From assembly GCF_900142645.1 (NCBI RefSeq), contig NZ_FRBP01000009.1, positions 1 through 64,000 of the forward strand: a DNA stretch of 64,000 bases. Direction: 5' to 3'. Below are positions 7,629 through 16,808 of this stretch, piece after piece. A program made the position numbers and the translations under genes. The stretch's first letter is position 1, and each line of letters starts with the position of its first letter. A model generated the notes under the pieces. That model saw only the letters and a program-made list of their open reading frames with translations. It searched no databases and was not told the DNA's origin. This DNA comes from Eubacterium callanderi (lineage in GTDB: Bacteria > Bacillota > Clostridia > Eubacteriales > Eubacteriaceae).

Positions 7629-8663
7629 ATGAAACCTGTTTATTATGAAAACGGCGCTTTGAAAATGCTTGATCAGACGCTGCTGCCAACCGAGGAGGTA
7701 ACGCACAGTTACACTGACTACCGTGAGATTGCAACAGCCATTGTGGATATGATTGTCCGCGGCGCGCCGGCCATTGGTGTTACCGCCGGATATGGCGTTT
7801 ATTTCGGTGCCCTGGAATTTGAAGGACTGCCGCGGGAGGCTTTTTTAAAGGAAATGGAGACAGTCTGCCAGGTGCTCCGGGCAACACGGCCAACTGCAGT
7901 CAACCTGTTCTGGGCAGTGGACCGGATGGAAGGTGTGATCGAAAACAACGCGGAAAAAACACCGGCAGAGATCACAGCACTTCTGAAAACCGAGGCAGAT
8001 GCCATTTGCAGTGAAGATATCCAGATGTGCCGGGATATGGGCGCATATGGCGCGGAGCTGATCCACCGAAAGGACACCATTCTGACCCACTGCAACGCCG
8101 GAGCCCTCGCTACAGCGGATTACGGGACAGCGCTCGGCGTTGTGCGCGCCGCCTGGGAGGCTGGTAAGGAGATTTCCGTCTATGCCGACGAGACAAGGCC
8201 TTTCCTGCAGGGAGCCCGCCTGACCGCCTATGAGCTTCACAAAGATGGTATTCCTGTTACACTGATCACCGACAATATGGCCGGCTGGATGATGAAACAG
8301 GGAAAAATCGACTGTGTGGTGGTGGGAGCAGACCGTATTGCCCGAAATGGTGATGTGGCCAATAAGATCGGAACCTACAGCGTCTCCATTCTGGCAAAGG
8401 CCCACGGTATTCCCTTTTATGTGGCAGCGCCAACCTCAACCATTGATTTTAATATGTGGTCCGGCGATGATATTGTCATTGAAGAAAGGGATACCCGGGA
8501 AATCAGCCATATCAAGGGGCAGCAGATTGCGCCGGACGGTGTGCGCATGGAAAACCCGGCCTTTGATGTTACCCCGCATCAGAATGTCACAGCGATCATC
8601 ACAGAAAAGGGCGTCGTGTATCCGCCCTTTGACCTGAGCATACCCAGGCTTCAGGACAAATAG
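7629..8663 (+). CDS. mtnA: Methylthioribose-1-phosphate isomerase
   Basis: 344 residues, eIF2B-alpha-like family. It shows RGAPAIGV near 46-53, the catalytic-loop HCNAGALAT near 155, and GADRIARNGDVANKIGT near 236. It converts 5-methylthioribose 1-phosphate to methylthioribulose 1-phosphate. An AAAGGAAG site precedes the ATG. Later enzymes of the classical Met salvage pathway (mtnB, C, D, E) are not in the window. Confidence 0.95.
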   Translation: MKPVYYENGALKMLDQTLLPTEEVTHSYTDYREIATAIVDMIVRGAPAIGVTAGYGVYFGALEFEGLPREAFLKEMETVCQVLRATRPTAVNLFWAVDRMEGVIENNAEKTPAEITALLKTEADAICSEDIQMCRDMGAYGAELIHRKDTILTHCNAGALATADYGTALGVVRAAWEAGKEISVYADETRPFLQGARLTAYELHKDGIPVTLITDNMAGWMMKQGKIDCVVVGADRIARNGDVANKIGTYSVSILAKAHGIPFYVAAPTSTIDFNMWSGDDIVIEERDTREISHIKGQQIAPDGVRMENPAFDVTPHQNVTAIITEKGVVYPPFDLSIPRLQDK

Positions 8664-8672
8664 GGGAAGCTG

Positions 8673-9455
8673 ATGAAATACAGTATGTTTTCGTGGTTTG
8701 GCTATTTCATGCCTTTTGAAGAGCGTATTGACGTGATCAAAGAAGCTGGCTTTGACGAGGTGATGATTTCCTGGGAGGACGAATGTGAGCCCTATTATCT
8801 GGAGAAGGAAAAATTCCCGGACATTGTGCGGAGCAAGGGGCTTGGGATCACCAACATTCACGCGCCTTTTATCGGCTATAACGATATCTGGGAAAAAGGA
8901 CCTGCGGAAACCCGGGCGCTTTTAGACACCTTTGTCAGCTTTGTGCGGGACTGCCATATCTTTGAAATCCCGACGGTGGTGGTGCACACCAATGATCTGG
9001 ATCTTGGTCCTTATAAATGGGAAAACGGGCTGGCCTTTTTTTCCGAGCTGGCGGAGGCCGGAGAGAAGTACAGTGTCAATATCGCCGTTGAAAATGTGTC
9101 GCGTCCGTTTTTGCTGAAGGGGCTGCTGGACGCCATCCATGCCGATCATTTTGGGATGTGCTATGACAGCTCCCATGACTATATGCTGCCCTGCGGCAGG
9201 GGAAGAATTCTGGAGGCATACAAGGACCGCATCAAGGCACTGCACCTGTCCGACAATGACCTGCGTATTGACAGGCATTGGATACCGGGCGAGGGGAAGA
9301 TTCCCTTTGGCGAGGTCATGTCTGAGATCCTGAGTACGGGTGTGGATTTTATATCCTATGAGGTTATCGCGAATGACGAATGGAAAAAGCGGGAGCCCCT
9401 TGACTTCTGCCACGCAGTTCGGAACAGTCTGGATCTGAATAACAATAATTTCTAA
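8673..9455 (+). CDS. Sugar phosphate isomerase/epimerase-like TIM barrel
   Basis: 260 residues of the xylose-isomerase-like (AP endonuclease 2) superfamily. Conserved metal-site elements are visible: NIHAPF near 57, VVHTND near 104, AVENV near 132, CYDSSHDY near 162 and LHLSDND near 191. The substrate is not identifiable. It starts 9 bp after mtnA, so a role in processing the MTA-derived sugar phosphate is possible but unproven. It is the last gene before the B12 riboswitch. Confidence 0.8.
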   Translation: MKYSMFSWFGYFMPFEERIDVIKEAGFDEVMISWEDECEPYYLEKEKFPDIVRSKGLGITNIHAPFIGYNDIWEKGPAETRALLDTFVSFVRDCHIFEIPTVVVHTNDLDLGPYKWENGLAFFSELAEAGEKYSVNIAVENVSRPFLLKGLLDAIHADHFGMCYDSSHDYMLPCGRGRILEAYKDRIKALHLSDNDLRIDRHWIPGEGKIPFGEVMSEILSTGVDFISYEVIANDEWKKREPLDFCHAVRNSLDLNNNNF

Positions 9456-9484
9456 TTGCACAATTCGGGGATTTGTGCTAAACT
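9456..9484 (+). promoter_or_regulatory. Sigma-A promoter of B12 operon 1
   Basis: TTGCAC, 17 bases, TAAACT. A small inverted repeat GCACAA...TTGTGC (9458-9463, 9473-9478) overlaps the -35 and spacer. Confidence 0.6.
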
Positions 9485-9501
9485 TCAATTAATAACTTAA
9501 T

Positions 9502-9655
9502 GATGCTGTTTTGTTAGAGGAAAGCGGTTGAAATCCGCTACAGCCCCCGCTACTGTAATTGCAGACAAGATCCTCATAGACCACTGTCAGGCGTATCCTG
9601 ACGGGAAGGGAGGATGGAGAAGGAAGCAAGAGTCAGGACACTTGAAGCAAAGCAA
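9502..9655 (+). promoter_or_regulatory. Cobalamin riboswitch upstream of btuF
   Basis: The aptamer core is recognisable: GAGGAAAGCGGTTGAAATCCGC, then CAGCCCCCGCTACTGTAA near 9541, GGGAAGGGAGG near 9603, and the B12 box GCAAGAGTCAGGACAC around 9625-9640. It is followed by an intrinsic terminator at 9701, so ligand binding most likely terminates transcription of the importer and cbi genes. Confidence 0.95.
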
Positions 9656-9700
9656 TATAATCACTTCGGAGGGAAGTAGAGGATTGTATATTATCATAAT

Positions 9701-9735
9701 CCGGTCTCTCTCATGGGGCCGGTTTTCTTTGTTTT
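9701..9735 (+). terminator. Riboswitch expression-platform terminator
   Basis: CCGGTCT...GGGGCCGG forms a stem of about 7 bp followed by TTTTCTTTGTTTT, just before btuF. It is the expected off-state of the cobalamin riboswitch. Confidence 0.8.
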
Positions 9736-9768
9736 AAGCTGTTTTAAATTTATTTTATGGAGGGACCA

Positions 9769-10719
9769 ATGAAAAAGAAAGTATTGAAAAGTTTGCTGAT
9801 GGCTCTGGCCTGCGCGGCGCTTTTGCTTGGCGCGGCAGGTTGCGCTCAGAAAGGTCAGGAGGGCGGAGAAGTTTCCGGCGCAGTTACCGGAGAAACCGCT
9901 TATCCTGTCTCCATTACTGACGATTTGGGCAACAATGTAAAAATCGAAAAGGAACCTGCAAAGATCGTGTCCTTGTCGCCTGCGAATACAGAAATTCTGT
10001 TTGCGCTGGGTGTGGGAGACAAGGTTGTCGGACGGACCGATTACTGCAATTATCCTGAGGAAGCCGCTCAGGTAGCGGCCATTGGCGATTACAATAATCC
10101 CAATGTGGAAAAGATCATTTCCCTTGCCCCGGATGTTGTTCTGGCAGGTGATCTGATCAGCGACGATGTCCGCAGTCAGATTGAAGCCACCGGTGCGAAG
10201 GTCATCACCTTTACACCCATGTCTGTGGACGCGGTGGAAAGCACCATCATCAATACCGGCAAAGTGGTCAATGCCAATGACAAGGCTAAAGAAATCACAG
10301 ACAGCATGACTAAGAAATACGATGAAATCAAGGAAAAGGCCGCGGCAGCCAATCCGCAGAAATCGGTCTTTATTGATATCGGCGGCTACTACAGCGCTGG
10401 GGACAACTCGCTGCTGGGTAACATGCTCAAGGATATCAATGCCAAGAACATTGCCTCCGATGCCGGCACAGACTGGCCGCAGCTGAGCGTTGAGCAGATC
10501 ATCGCAAAGAATCCGGACGTCTATGTGTCTTTCTTCACCACACCGGATGAAATTAAGAAGGTACCGGGCTTTGACCAGGTCAATGCGGTTAAGAATGACG
10601 CCATTGTCTATTATGAAATGCTCTCTCCGGACAGCGACCTGATCCAGCGTCCGGGACCCCGCGTTGTGGATGGGCTGGAGCTGCTGGCTGCAGCCGTTTA
10701 TCCGGATCAGTTTAAGTAG
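9769..10719 (+). CDS. btuF: Corrinoid ABC transporter, substrate-binding lipoprotein
   Basis: 316 residues. The ATG at 9769 (MKKKVL) follows GGAGG at a proper distance; an upstream in-frame ATG at 9757 overlaps that site. The lipoprotein signal ends in LLGAAGC, giving lipidation at the Cys near residue 24. The rest is a helical-backbone metal-receptor (BtuF/FhuD) fold with the VSLSPANTEILFALG and VVGRTDYCNYP segments. It captures corrinoids outside the membrane for BtuC/BtuD. Corrinoid specificity is inferred from the riboswitch and flanking cbi genes. Confidence 0.9.
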   Translation: MKKKVLKSLLMALACAALLLGAAGCAQKGQEGGEVSGAVTGETAYPVSITDDLGNNVKIEKEPAKIVSLSPANTEILFALGVGDKVVGRTDYCNYPEEAAQVAAIGDYNNPNVEKIISLAPDVVLAGDLISDDVRSQIEATGAKVITFTPMSVDAVESTIINTGKVVNANDKAKEITDSMTKKYDEIKEKAAAANPQKSVFIDIGGYYSAGDNSLLGNMLKDINAKNIASDAGTDWPQLSVEQIIAKNPDVYVSFFTTPDEIKKVPGFDQVNAVKNDAIVYYEMLSPDSDLIQRPGPRVVDGLELLAAAVYPDQFK

Positions 10720-10727
10720 AAAAATTT

Positions 10728-10763
10728 CTCCGCAGGCAGGCATTTGCCGCCTGCGGAGGTTTT
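10728..10763 (+). terminator. Strong intra-operon hairpin between btuF and btuC
   Basis: CTCCGCAGGC pairs with GCCTGCGGAG around an inner GGC-ATTT-GCC, followed by GTTTT only. The short T tract suggests partial termination or 3'-end protection. Either would raise binding-protein output over permease output. Confidence 0.65.
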
Positions 10764-10789
10764 AAACAGACGGTTGAGGAAGAGGACGG

Positions 10790-11824
10790 ATGAAAACAAA
10801 GTTGAAAAGATACGCGATGCCCTTATCCATTGTGGGGTGCCTGATCTTAATTTATTTATGCACCATTGTAGGCATTACCTCCATTCCTTTTGGCGAAGCC
10901 AACAGGATTTTACTGCACGAGGTTCTGCACCTGCCTGTTAATATGGAGGGAATATCCGCCGGTAATATTGCGATTATCTGGAATGTCCGGCTGCCAAGAG
11001 TCATTTTGGGCTTTCTGACAGGCGGAGCGCTGGCGGTCTGCGGCGCTGCCTACCAGGGGATTTTCAAAAACCCCATGGCAGACCCTTTTATTCTTGGGGT
11101 GTCCTCCGGCGCGGCGCTGGGCGCGTCCATCGGGATTGTCATGCACTTTTCAGCAGATTTTTTAGGATTAAACGGAACGGCTGTTTTAGCTTTTGCTGGT
11201 GCCTTTCTGGCGATCTTTTTAGTGTACAACATTTCAAAGGTCGGGAGAAAAGTGCCGGTCGCTTCCCTGCTGCTGAGCGGGATTGCCGTGAGTCAGTCGC
11301 TGACGGCTTTTATGTCCCTGCTCATGATTTTCAATGTCCAGAGTATGAATCAGATTATGTTCTGGACCATGGGCAGTCTGAACGGTAAGGGATGGGACCA
11401 GGTAATCACTGTTTTACCTTACGTTGTCATTGGCTGTCTGATCCTGTTCACAACCGTCCGGGAGCTGGATATTATGCTTCTCGGCGAGGATGCCGCCACA
11501 CAGCTTGGGGTCAATACCGACCACCTGAAGAAAAAGGTGCTGGTAGTCTCCTCAGTAATCACCGCAGCGGTGGTTTCTGTGACAGGGATTATCGGTTTTG
11601 TCGGATTAGTGGTGCCGCACATTGTCCGGATTTTATCCGGCCCGAAGCATCGGATTCTGCTGCCCTTTTCACTGGTATTTGGTGGGACCTTCCTCATTAT
11701 CTGTGATACGCTGGCCCGGACGGTTTCCTCACAGGAAATTCCGGTAGGAATCATCACCGCTGCCTTTGGCGGGCCTTTCTTTATTTACCTTTTGCGTAAA
11801 TCGAAGAGAGGAGGCGCCCGTTAA
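10790..11824 (+). CDS. btuC: Corrinoid ABC transporter permease
   Basis: 344 residues, FecCD/BtuC family, with about ten hydrophobic membrane segments. Family signatures are RLPRVILGFLTGGALAVCGA near 64, NPMADPFILGVSSGAALG near 91 and FVGLVVPHIVR near 268. It forms the homodimeric channel of the importer with BtuD. Its TAA overlaps the ATG of btuD by one base, implying coupled translation. Confidence 0.92.
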   Translation: MKTKLKRYAMPLSIVGCLILIYLCTIVGITSIPFGEANRILLHEVLHLPVNMEGISAGNIAIIWNVRLPRVILGFLTGGALAVCGAAYQGIFKNPMADPFILGVSSGAALGASIGIVMHFSADFLGLNGTAVLAFAGAFLAIFLVYNISKVGRKVPVASLLLSGIAVSQSLTAFMSLLMIFNVQSMNQIMFWTMGSLNGKGWDQVITVLPYVVIGCLILFTTVRELDIMLLGEDAATQLGVNTDHLKKKVLVVSSVITAAVVSVTGIIGFVGLVVPHIVRILSGPKHRILLPFSLVFGGTFLIICDTLARTVSSQEIPVGIITAAFGGPFFIYLLRKSKRGGAR

Positions 11825-13074
11825 TGGAAGACTCTGTTATGTTGAAATTTGAAGGCGTTCATACCGGTTACGGCAGCAAAGAGGTGATCAAGGGCTTTAC
11901 AGCAGATATCCATAAAGGCGAGTTTGTCGGCCTTATCGGCTCAAATGGTACCGGTAAATCCACACTGCTCAAATGCCTTTCTGGTCTTCTGCCCATCACA
12001 GGCGGCCGGATCGTAGTGGGCGGAAGGGATAACGCTGGTCTCAAGCAGCGCGAGCGCTCTCAGATGGTAGCAGTGGTACCGCAGTCCTTTGACATCGATT
12101 ATGATTTTACAGCTGAGGACATTGTGCTCATGGGCCGAAATCCTTATCTGAGCTACAAGGATCGTGAGAGCGCCGAGGATTACCGGATTGTGGAGCAGGC
12201 CATGAAGATGACCAAAACCCTTGGCTTCAGAGGCCGCATGTTCAATGAACTGAGCGGCGGTGAGAAGCAGCGTGTGATCATCGCCCGGGCCATTGCCCAG
12301 GAGCCGGATATTATTCTGCTGGATGAGCCCACCTCTGCGCTGGATGTGCATCATCAGATTGAGGTCATGGAGCTGATCGACCAGCTCAATAAAAACGACC
12401 ATATGACCGTAGTGGCTGTCCTTCACGATATTAACCTGGCGTCGCGCTACTGTGGGCGCCTGATCATGATTCAGGGAGGCCGGGTGGTGGCAGACGGGCC
12501 GCCGGCCGATGTGGTCATTGAGCGGAATCTGAAACAGCTTTACAATATGAAAATGCTGGTGCGGGAGAACGCGGTTTTTGAGAAACCGGAGATTGTGCCT
12601 ATCCGTGTCCTGGAGGGCGAGGAGGCCCGGAATCCGCTGCATATCCATGTAATCTGCGGCGGCAGCGGGGCTTCAAAGGTCATTGAGGAGCTGGACGACA
12701 TGGGACACCGTGTAACCGCGGGTGTCATCAATGAGGGCAGCGATGACTGGCTGGTCTGCAAATCGCTGAACCTCGATATTGTCGGGGAGCGGCCCTTTAC
12801 CACCATTTCCATGGAAAAGCAGCAGGAAAATTTAAAACTGATGCAGGATGCAGACATCGTTCTGATCGCGGATGTGCCCTTTGGGCTTGGCAATGTCAAT
12901 AATCTGGAAGGTCTGGAAACTTTGGATGCAGAGATTTACCTGCACGCAAACTGTCTGAATAATGATTTTACCGAGGGCAGGCTGAAAGCCTGTCTGAATA
13001 AGATACGCGAAAAGAAAACAGTGGTCGAAATCGGAGACCACGACGAGTTTCTGGAAATACTTCAGCAGCGTTAG
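11824..13074 (+). CDS. btuD: Corrinoid ABC transporter ATPase with extra C-terminal domain
   Basis: 416 residues, longer than a typical ~250-residue BtuD. Residues 1-260 are a canonical ATPase: Walker A GSNGTGKST, signature LSGGEKQR, Walker B IILLDEPTSALD. Residues ~270-416 form an additional domain starting HIHVICGGSG, with a Rossmann-like alternation of strands and helices. I do not recognise it. It hydrolyses ATP at the membrane to drive corrinoid uptake. The extra domain could sense ligand or regulate transport, which is speculation. Confidence 0.9.
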   Translation: MEDSVMLKFEGVHTGYGSKEVIKGFTADIHKGEFVGLIGSNGTGKSTLLKCLSGLLPITGGRIVVGGRDNAGLKQRERSQMVAVVPQSFDIDYDFTAEDIVLMGRNPYLSYKDRESAEDYRIVEQAMKMTKTLGFRGRMFNELSGGEKQRVIIARAIAQEPDIILLDEPTSALDVHHQIEVMELIDQLNKNDHMTVVAVLHDINLASRYCGRLIMIQGGRVVADGPPADVVIERNLKQLYNMKMLVRENAVFEKPEIVPIRVLEGEEARNPLHIHVICGGSGASKVIEELDDMGHRVTAGVINEGSDDWLVCKSLNLDIVGERPFTTISMEKQQENLKLMQDADIVLIADVPFGLGNVNNLEGLETLDAEIYLHANCLNNDFTEGRLKACLNKIREKKTVVEIGDHDEFLEILQQR

Positions 13075-13101
13075 AAATTGGGATACCTGGGAGATTGTGC
13101 T

Positions 13102-14490
13102 ATGAATACTTTTATGCTGGCAGGAGTCAGCAGTAATGTTGGGAAAACAACCGTAACCATGGGGGTGATGGCAGCCCTGTGTAAAAGGAATTGTCCGGTT
13201 GTTCCCTTTAAAACCGGACCGGATTACATTGATCCGATGTTTCACACCTTTGTCACTGGAAAAAAATCTACCAATCTGGATACCTGGATGGTGGATCGGG
13301 AGACAATCCGGTCTTTGTTTTACCACAAGCTGTCGGTGGATTCGGTCGCTGTGATCGAAGGCGTCATGGGGCTCTATGACGGACACGGCCTGGAGACCGA
13401 TGTGGGCAGCAGCGCTTACCTGTCAAAGGTTGTGGACGCGCCGGTCTTTTTGATTATTGACGGCCGGGGTATGTCCAAAAGCGCGGCGGCCATGGTAAAG
13501 GGCTATGTCGATTTTGACCCGGATACCCGGATTGCCGGCGTGATCATCAATAAGATCGCCTCGGAATCCCACTACCAGCTTTTAAAGGAAATGATTGAGA
13601 CCTATACAGGAGTTCCCTGCGTGGGCTATTTTCCGAACTGCCCGGATATTGTTATGAACAGCCGGCATCTGGGCCTCATTCCAGTGGATGAGCTTCAGGG
13701 ACTTCGGGAGCAGGTGGAAAAAGCAGCGGCGCTGGCAGAGGAACACATTGACCTCGATAAGATGCTTCTGCTCAGCCGGAGAGAAGCCATACCGCAGGTT
13801 CAGGAAGATCCGTTTGACGCCTGTGCAGGGCACTATGACGATCTGACCATAGGGTTTGCAAAGGACAAGGCATTCAGCTTTTATTATGAGGATAATTTCA
13901 ATGCCCTCAGGAAGCTGGGGGTCAGGCTGGTGCCCTTCAGCCCTCTTGAGGATTGTGAACTGCCGCAAGGTCTGGACGCCCTGTATATCGGAGGAGGCTT
14001 TCCCGAAATGTTCGGAAGAGACCTTGAGAAGAATCAGGCTTTCAGGGAAAGCATCAGGGCGGCTTTAGAAAACGGCCTTCCCTGTTTTGCAGAATGCGGC
14101 GGTCTGATGTATCTGACAGAAAGTATGGAAATGCTTGACGGAGAAAAGTATCAGGCGGCGGGCTTTTTTAAGGCGGACACCAAAATGACCAGGCGGCTTC
14201 AGCGCTTTGGCTATATCGATATTGATACCGTGATTAACCATACGCCCATACATATTAAGGGGCATGAGTTCCATCGCAGCCTGGTGCATGAGAAGGAGCC
14301 GATCCCCACGCGTTACCAGATCACCAAGGGTGACCGTAAATGGACCTGCGGCTTCTGCAAGGGCAATACCCTTGCCGGGTACCCGCACATCCATTTTTAC
14401 AGCAACCCGCAGTTTTTGCTGGCACTCCTTGATAAAGCCGAAGAAATCAAAAGGTTGGAGGAACAGGATAGTGAGAACAGTAACGGTTAA
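13102..14490 (+). CDS. cbiA: Cobyrinate a,c-diamide synthase
   Basis: 462 residues. The ATG at 13102 (MNTFMLAG) is preferred over an upstream in-frame TTG because GGGAG precedes it. The N-terminal dethiobiotin-synthetase-like ATP domain carries SNVGKTT. The C-terminal class I glutamine amidotransferase domain carries AECGGLMYL with the nucleophilic Cys. It amidates side chains a and c of cobyrinate using glutamine and ATP. The end overlaps the pduX start by 20 bp. Confidence 0.93.
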   Translation: MNTFMLAGVSSNVGKTTVTMGVMAALCKRNCPVVPFKTGPDYIDPMFHTFVTGKKSTNLDTWMVDRETIRSLFYHKLSVDSVAVIEGVMGLYDGHGLETDVGSSAYLSKVVDAPVFLIIDGRGMSKSAAAMVKGYVDFDPDTRIAGVIINKIASESHYQLLKEMIETYTGVPCVGYFPNCPDIVMNSRHLGLIPVDELQGLREQVEKAAALAEEHIDLDKMLLLSRREAIPQVQEDPFDACAGHYDDLTIGFAKDKAFSFYYEDNFNALRKLGVRLVPFSPLEDCELPQGLDALYIGGGFPEMFGRDLEKNQAFRESIRAALENGLPCFAECGGLMYLTESMEMLDGEKYQAAGFFKADTKMTRRLQRFGYIDIDTVINHTPIHIKGHEFHRSLVHEKEPIPTRYQITKGDRKWTCGFCKGNTLAGYPHIHFYSNPQFLLALLDKAEEIKRLEEQDSENSNG

Positions 14491-15349
14491 ATCACCCGGC
14501 TCCTGCGGAGAATTTATCCAGGGAATTTATCAGGAACAGCCATGCCTTGTATCCTGTCCCGTCGATCTTTATTCCAATATCCGTATGGTGGAAGGGCCGG
14601 CTACCCGTATGCTCGATACCAAGGCGGTTCAGATGCTTGATCTGATCTTTTCAGAATACAGCATCCCCAGAGAGGAAAAGCATCATATTAATATCCAGAT
14701 GTCCTCAGAAATTCCCATTGAAAAAGGCATGGCCAGCAGCACTGCGGATATCGCTGGGATTGCCATGGGGCTGAGCGCCTACTATGATCTGGGGCTCAGC
14801 GACAAAACCATTGCAGAGCTCTGTGTGTTTATCGAGCCGACCGATAATATCATGTTTGAACGGCTGAATCTTTTCAACCATGTGTGCGGCGATGTGCTCA
14901 TAAATTTTGAGGCACAGCTTGAAGCGCAGATTCTGATTGTGGAGTTCAAGGGAGCCGTCAACACCATGAATTTTCATCGTCAGCAGGATGGCTATACGCG
15001 CGAGGAGGTCGATCGGTTTGAAGCGGTTCTGGACCTTTTTAAGCAGGGGCTGCAGGATAAAAACCTCGACGCCATTGGCCGTGCCTGCACCGAAAGCGCC
15101 CGGTTAAACCAGAAGATTTTATACAAGCCCCATCTTGAAGCGCTGGCGGCCCTGTCTGAGGCGTTCGGCGGTCATGGGGTCATCACCGGCCACAGCGGCA
15201 CGGTGATCGGGGTGCTTTACAGCGAGGAGGCCTTTGACTACACTGCCTTTATGCAGCGATTTTTAAACGTTGTTCCCAAGCAGGATTACGACGCGCTGTT
15301 TTTGAAGAATATTATTCCCGGCGGCCTGAGGGTTTCCATAGAAAACTGA
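14471..15349 (+). CDS. pduX: L-threonine kinase (GHMP family)
   Basis: 292 residues from a GTG start at 14471. GGAGG at 14457-14461 sits 9 bases before it, and the frame upstream overlaps cbiA, so longer starts are unlikely. KSPGSCGEFIQG opens the protein and EKGMASSTADIAG near 80 is the GHMP ATP-binding motif. It makes L-threonine 3-phosphate, the substrate of CobD (38972-40021), for the aminopropanol linker of B12. PduX function is known in Salmonella; here it rests on homology and operon context. Confidence 0.87.
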   Translation: MRTVTVKSPGSCGEFIQGIYQEQPCLVSCPVDLYSNIRMVEGPATRMLDTKAVQMLDLIFSEYSIPREEKHHINIQMSSEIPIEKGMASSTADIAGIAMGLSAYYDLGLSDKTIAELCVFIEPTDNIMFERLNLFNHVCGDVLINFEAQLEAQILIVEFKGAVNTMNFHRQQDGYTREEVDRFEAVLDLFKQGLQDKNLDAIGRACTESARLNQKILYKPHLEALAALSEAFGGHGVITGHSGTVIGVLYSEEAFDYTAFMQRFLNVVPKQDYDALFLKNIIPGGLRVSIEN

Positions 15350-15421
15350 GCATGGCCTTTCTTTTAGACCACAGCCGGAGAAGCGGCGGATTTACCGCGC
15401 AAACAACGAAAGGAAAATTAA

Positions 15422-16063
15422 ATGACAGCTTATATCAACAACCCGAAAGAAATTGAAAAGAGAAGCTTTGAAATTATTACCGAGGAGCTCGGCGGAAAGA
15501 CCTTTCCGCCGGAGATCGCGGATATTGTAAAACGTGTGATTCACACCACCGCTGATTTTGAGTACGCAGACCTGATTGAATTTAAGAACAACGCGGTTGA
15601 GAGCGGACTGAAAGCCCTTGAGGCCGGCAAAAAAATCTATGCGGATACCAGCATGATCAAGGTTGCGGTTAACCGCAAAGCACTGGCAGACCATCAGCTC
15701 GAAATTGTCAACTACGTTCATGATGAGGATGTTGCAAAGGCCGCCAAGGAACGAGGGGTTACCCGCTCAACCGTAGGCATGGAAAAAGCCCTGGATGACG
15801 ATTCGGTCGGTATTTTTGCCATTGGCAACGCGCCAACCGCGCTGTACAAGCTCATCGAATTTATCAAGACCGGAAAAGCAAAGCCGGATTTAATTGTAGG
15901 TGCGCCCATCGGCTTTGTGGGTGCGGCAGAATCCAAGGAAGCGCTCGACGAGCTGGACGCCCTGGGGGTCCCATACATTCGCATTAACGGCAGAAAGGGC
16001 GGAAGCCCAGTGGTTGCGGCGATTTTAAACGCCATGCTTTATAAATTAGGACGGGATTGGTAA
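15422..16063 (+). CDS. cbiC: Cobalt-precorrin-8 methylmutase
   Basis: 213 residues, CbiC/CobH family. The IHTTADFEYADL segment with the catalytic His is near residue 40, TSMIKVAVN near 76 and GAPIGFVGAAESK near 160. It moves the C11 methyl group to C12, giving cobyrinate. An AAAGGA site precedes the ATG. Residues outside the active region also match usual length (about 210). Confidence 0.95.
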   Translation: MTAYINNPKEIEKRSFEIITEELGGKTFPPEIADIVKRVIHTTADFEYADLIEFKNNAVESGLKALEAGKKIYADTSMIKVAVNRKALADHQLEIVNYVHDEDVAKAAKERGVTRSTVGMEKALDDDSVGIFAIGNAPTALYKLIEFIKTGKAKPDLIVGAPIGFVGAAESKEALDELDALGVPYIRINGRKGGSPVVAAILNAMLYKLGRDW

Positions 16064-16071
16064 GAGGAAGA

Positions 16072-16791
16072 ATGAAAGGTATATTTTATGGTTTGGGCGT
16101 TGGCCCTGGAGATCCGGATTTACTGACAGTAAAGGCACACAAAATTCTGCAGTCGGCAGATGTGATCATCACACCGACTAAAAAAATGGGAAAACCAAGC
16201 ATCGCATATCGTATTGTGGAAAGCCACATCACCGACCACACACGTGTTGTGGAGATGTCTTTTCCGATGATTTCCTTAAGCGCGGAGCGCGAAACCCTGG
16301 AAAAGCAGTGGAAGGAAAACGCAGATGAAATTGAAAAAATTCTGGAAGAAGGAAAAAGCGTTGTCTTTTTAACCCTTGGCGACCCAATGGTATTCAGTAC
16401 CTATTCCTATGTGATGGAATACCTTCTGGAGCGGGGCGTCGAGGTGGTGACCCTTTCCGGCGTGCCGTCCTTCTGTAACCTGGCCGCGCAGATCAATGTT
16501 CCGCTGACCCAGGGTGAGGAATCACTGGGCATCGTGGCAATGACACAGCCCATTGAGGAAGTACAGCAGATTCTGGACGTGCACCGCAACATTGTTATTA
16601 TGAAGGTGAGCGCGGACAACAAACGTCTGGCAGAGGAGCTGGAAAAACGCGGACTGGAAAATTCTTTTGTGCTGGTATCTAATATCGGTATGGAAAACCA
16701 GAGCATGATCCGTGATATTGAGGTGCTCAAAGGTGATATTCCTTATCTTTCTACCCTGCTGATCAAAAAGGATTATGACATCACATTATAA
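16072..16791 (+). CDS. cbiL: Cobalt-precorrin-2 C20-methyltransferase
   Basis: 239 residues. The ATG at 16072 follows AGAGGA; the longer in-frame start at 16057 lies inside cbiC. It is a class III SAM-dependent tetrapyrrole methylase with GVGPGDPDLLTVKA at the start, TLGDPMVFSTYSY near 100 and SGVPSFCNLAAQ near 128. It methylates C20 of Co-precorrin-2. It begins 8 bp after the cbiC stop. Confidence 0.92.
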   Translation: MKGIFYGLGVGPGDPDLLTVKAHKILQSADVIITPTKKMGKPSIAYRIVESHITDHTRVVEMSFPMISLSAERETLEKQWKENADEIEKILEEGKSVVFLTLGDPMVFSTYSYVMEYLLERGVEVVTLSGVPSFCNLAAQINVPLTQGEESLGIVAMTQPIEEVQQILDVHRNIVIMKVSADNKRLAEELEKRGLENSFVLVSNIGMENQSMIRDIEVLKGDIPYLSTLLIKKDYDITL

Positions 16792-16808
16792 AAAGAGTTA
16801 AGAAAATG

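Noticed and set aside
9694-10743. A 349-codon open frame on the minus strand opposite btuF
   Set aside because: It is the reverse shadow of a recognisable lipoprotein gene with a riboswitch, ribosome site and lipobox on the plus strand.
14264-14470. Upstream extension of pduX inside cbiA
   Set aside because: The translated extension has no similarity to GHMP kinases, overlaps the conserved cbiA end, and a GTG with a strong GGAGG fits at 14471.
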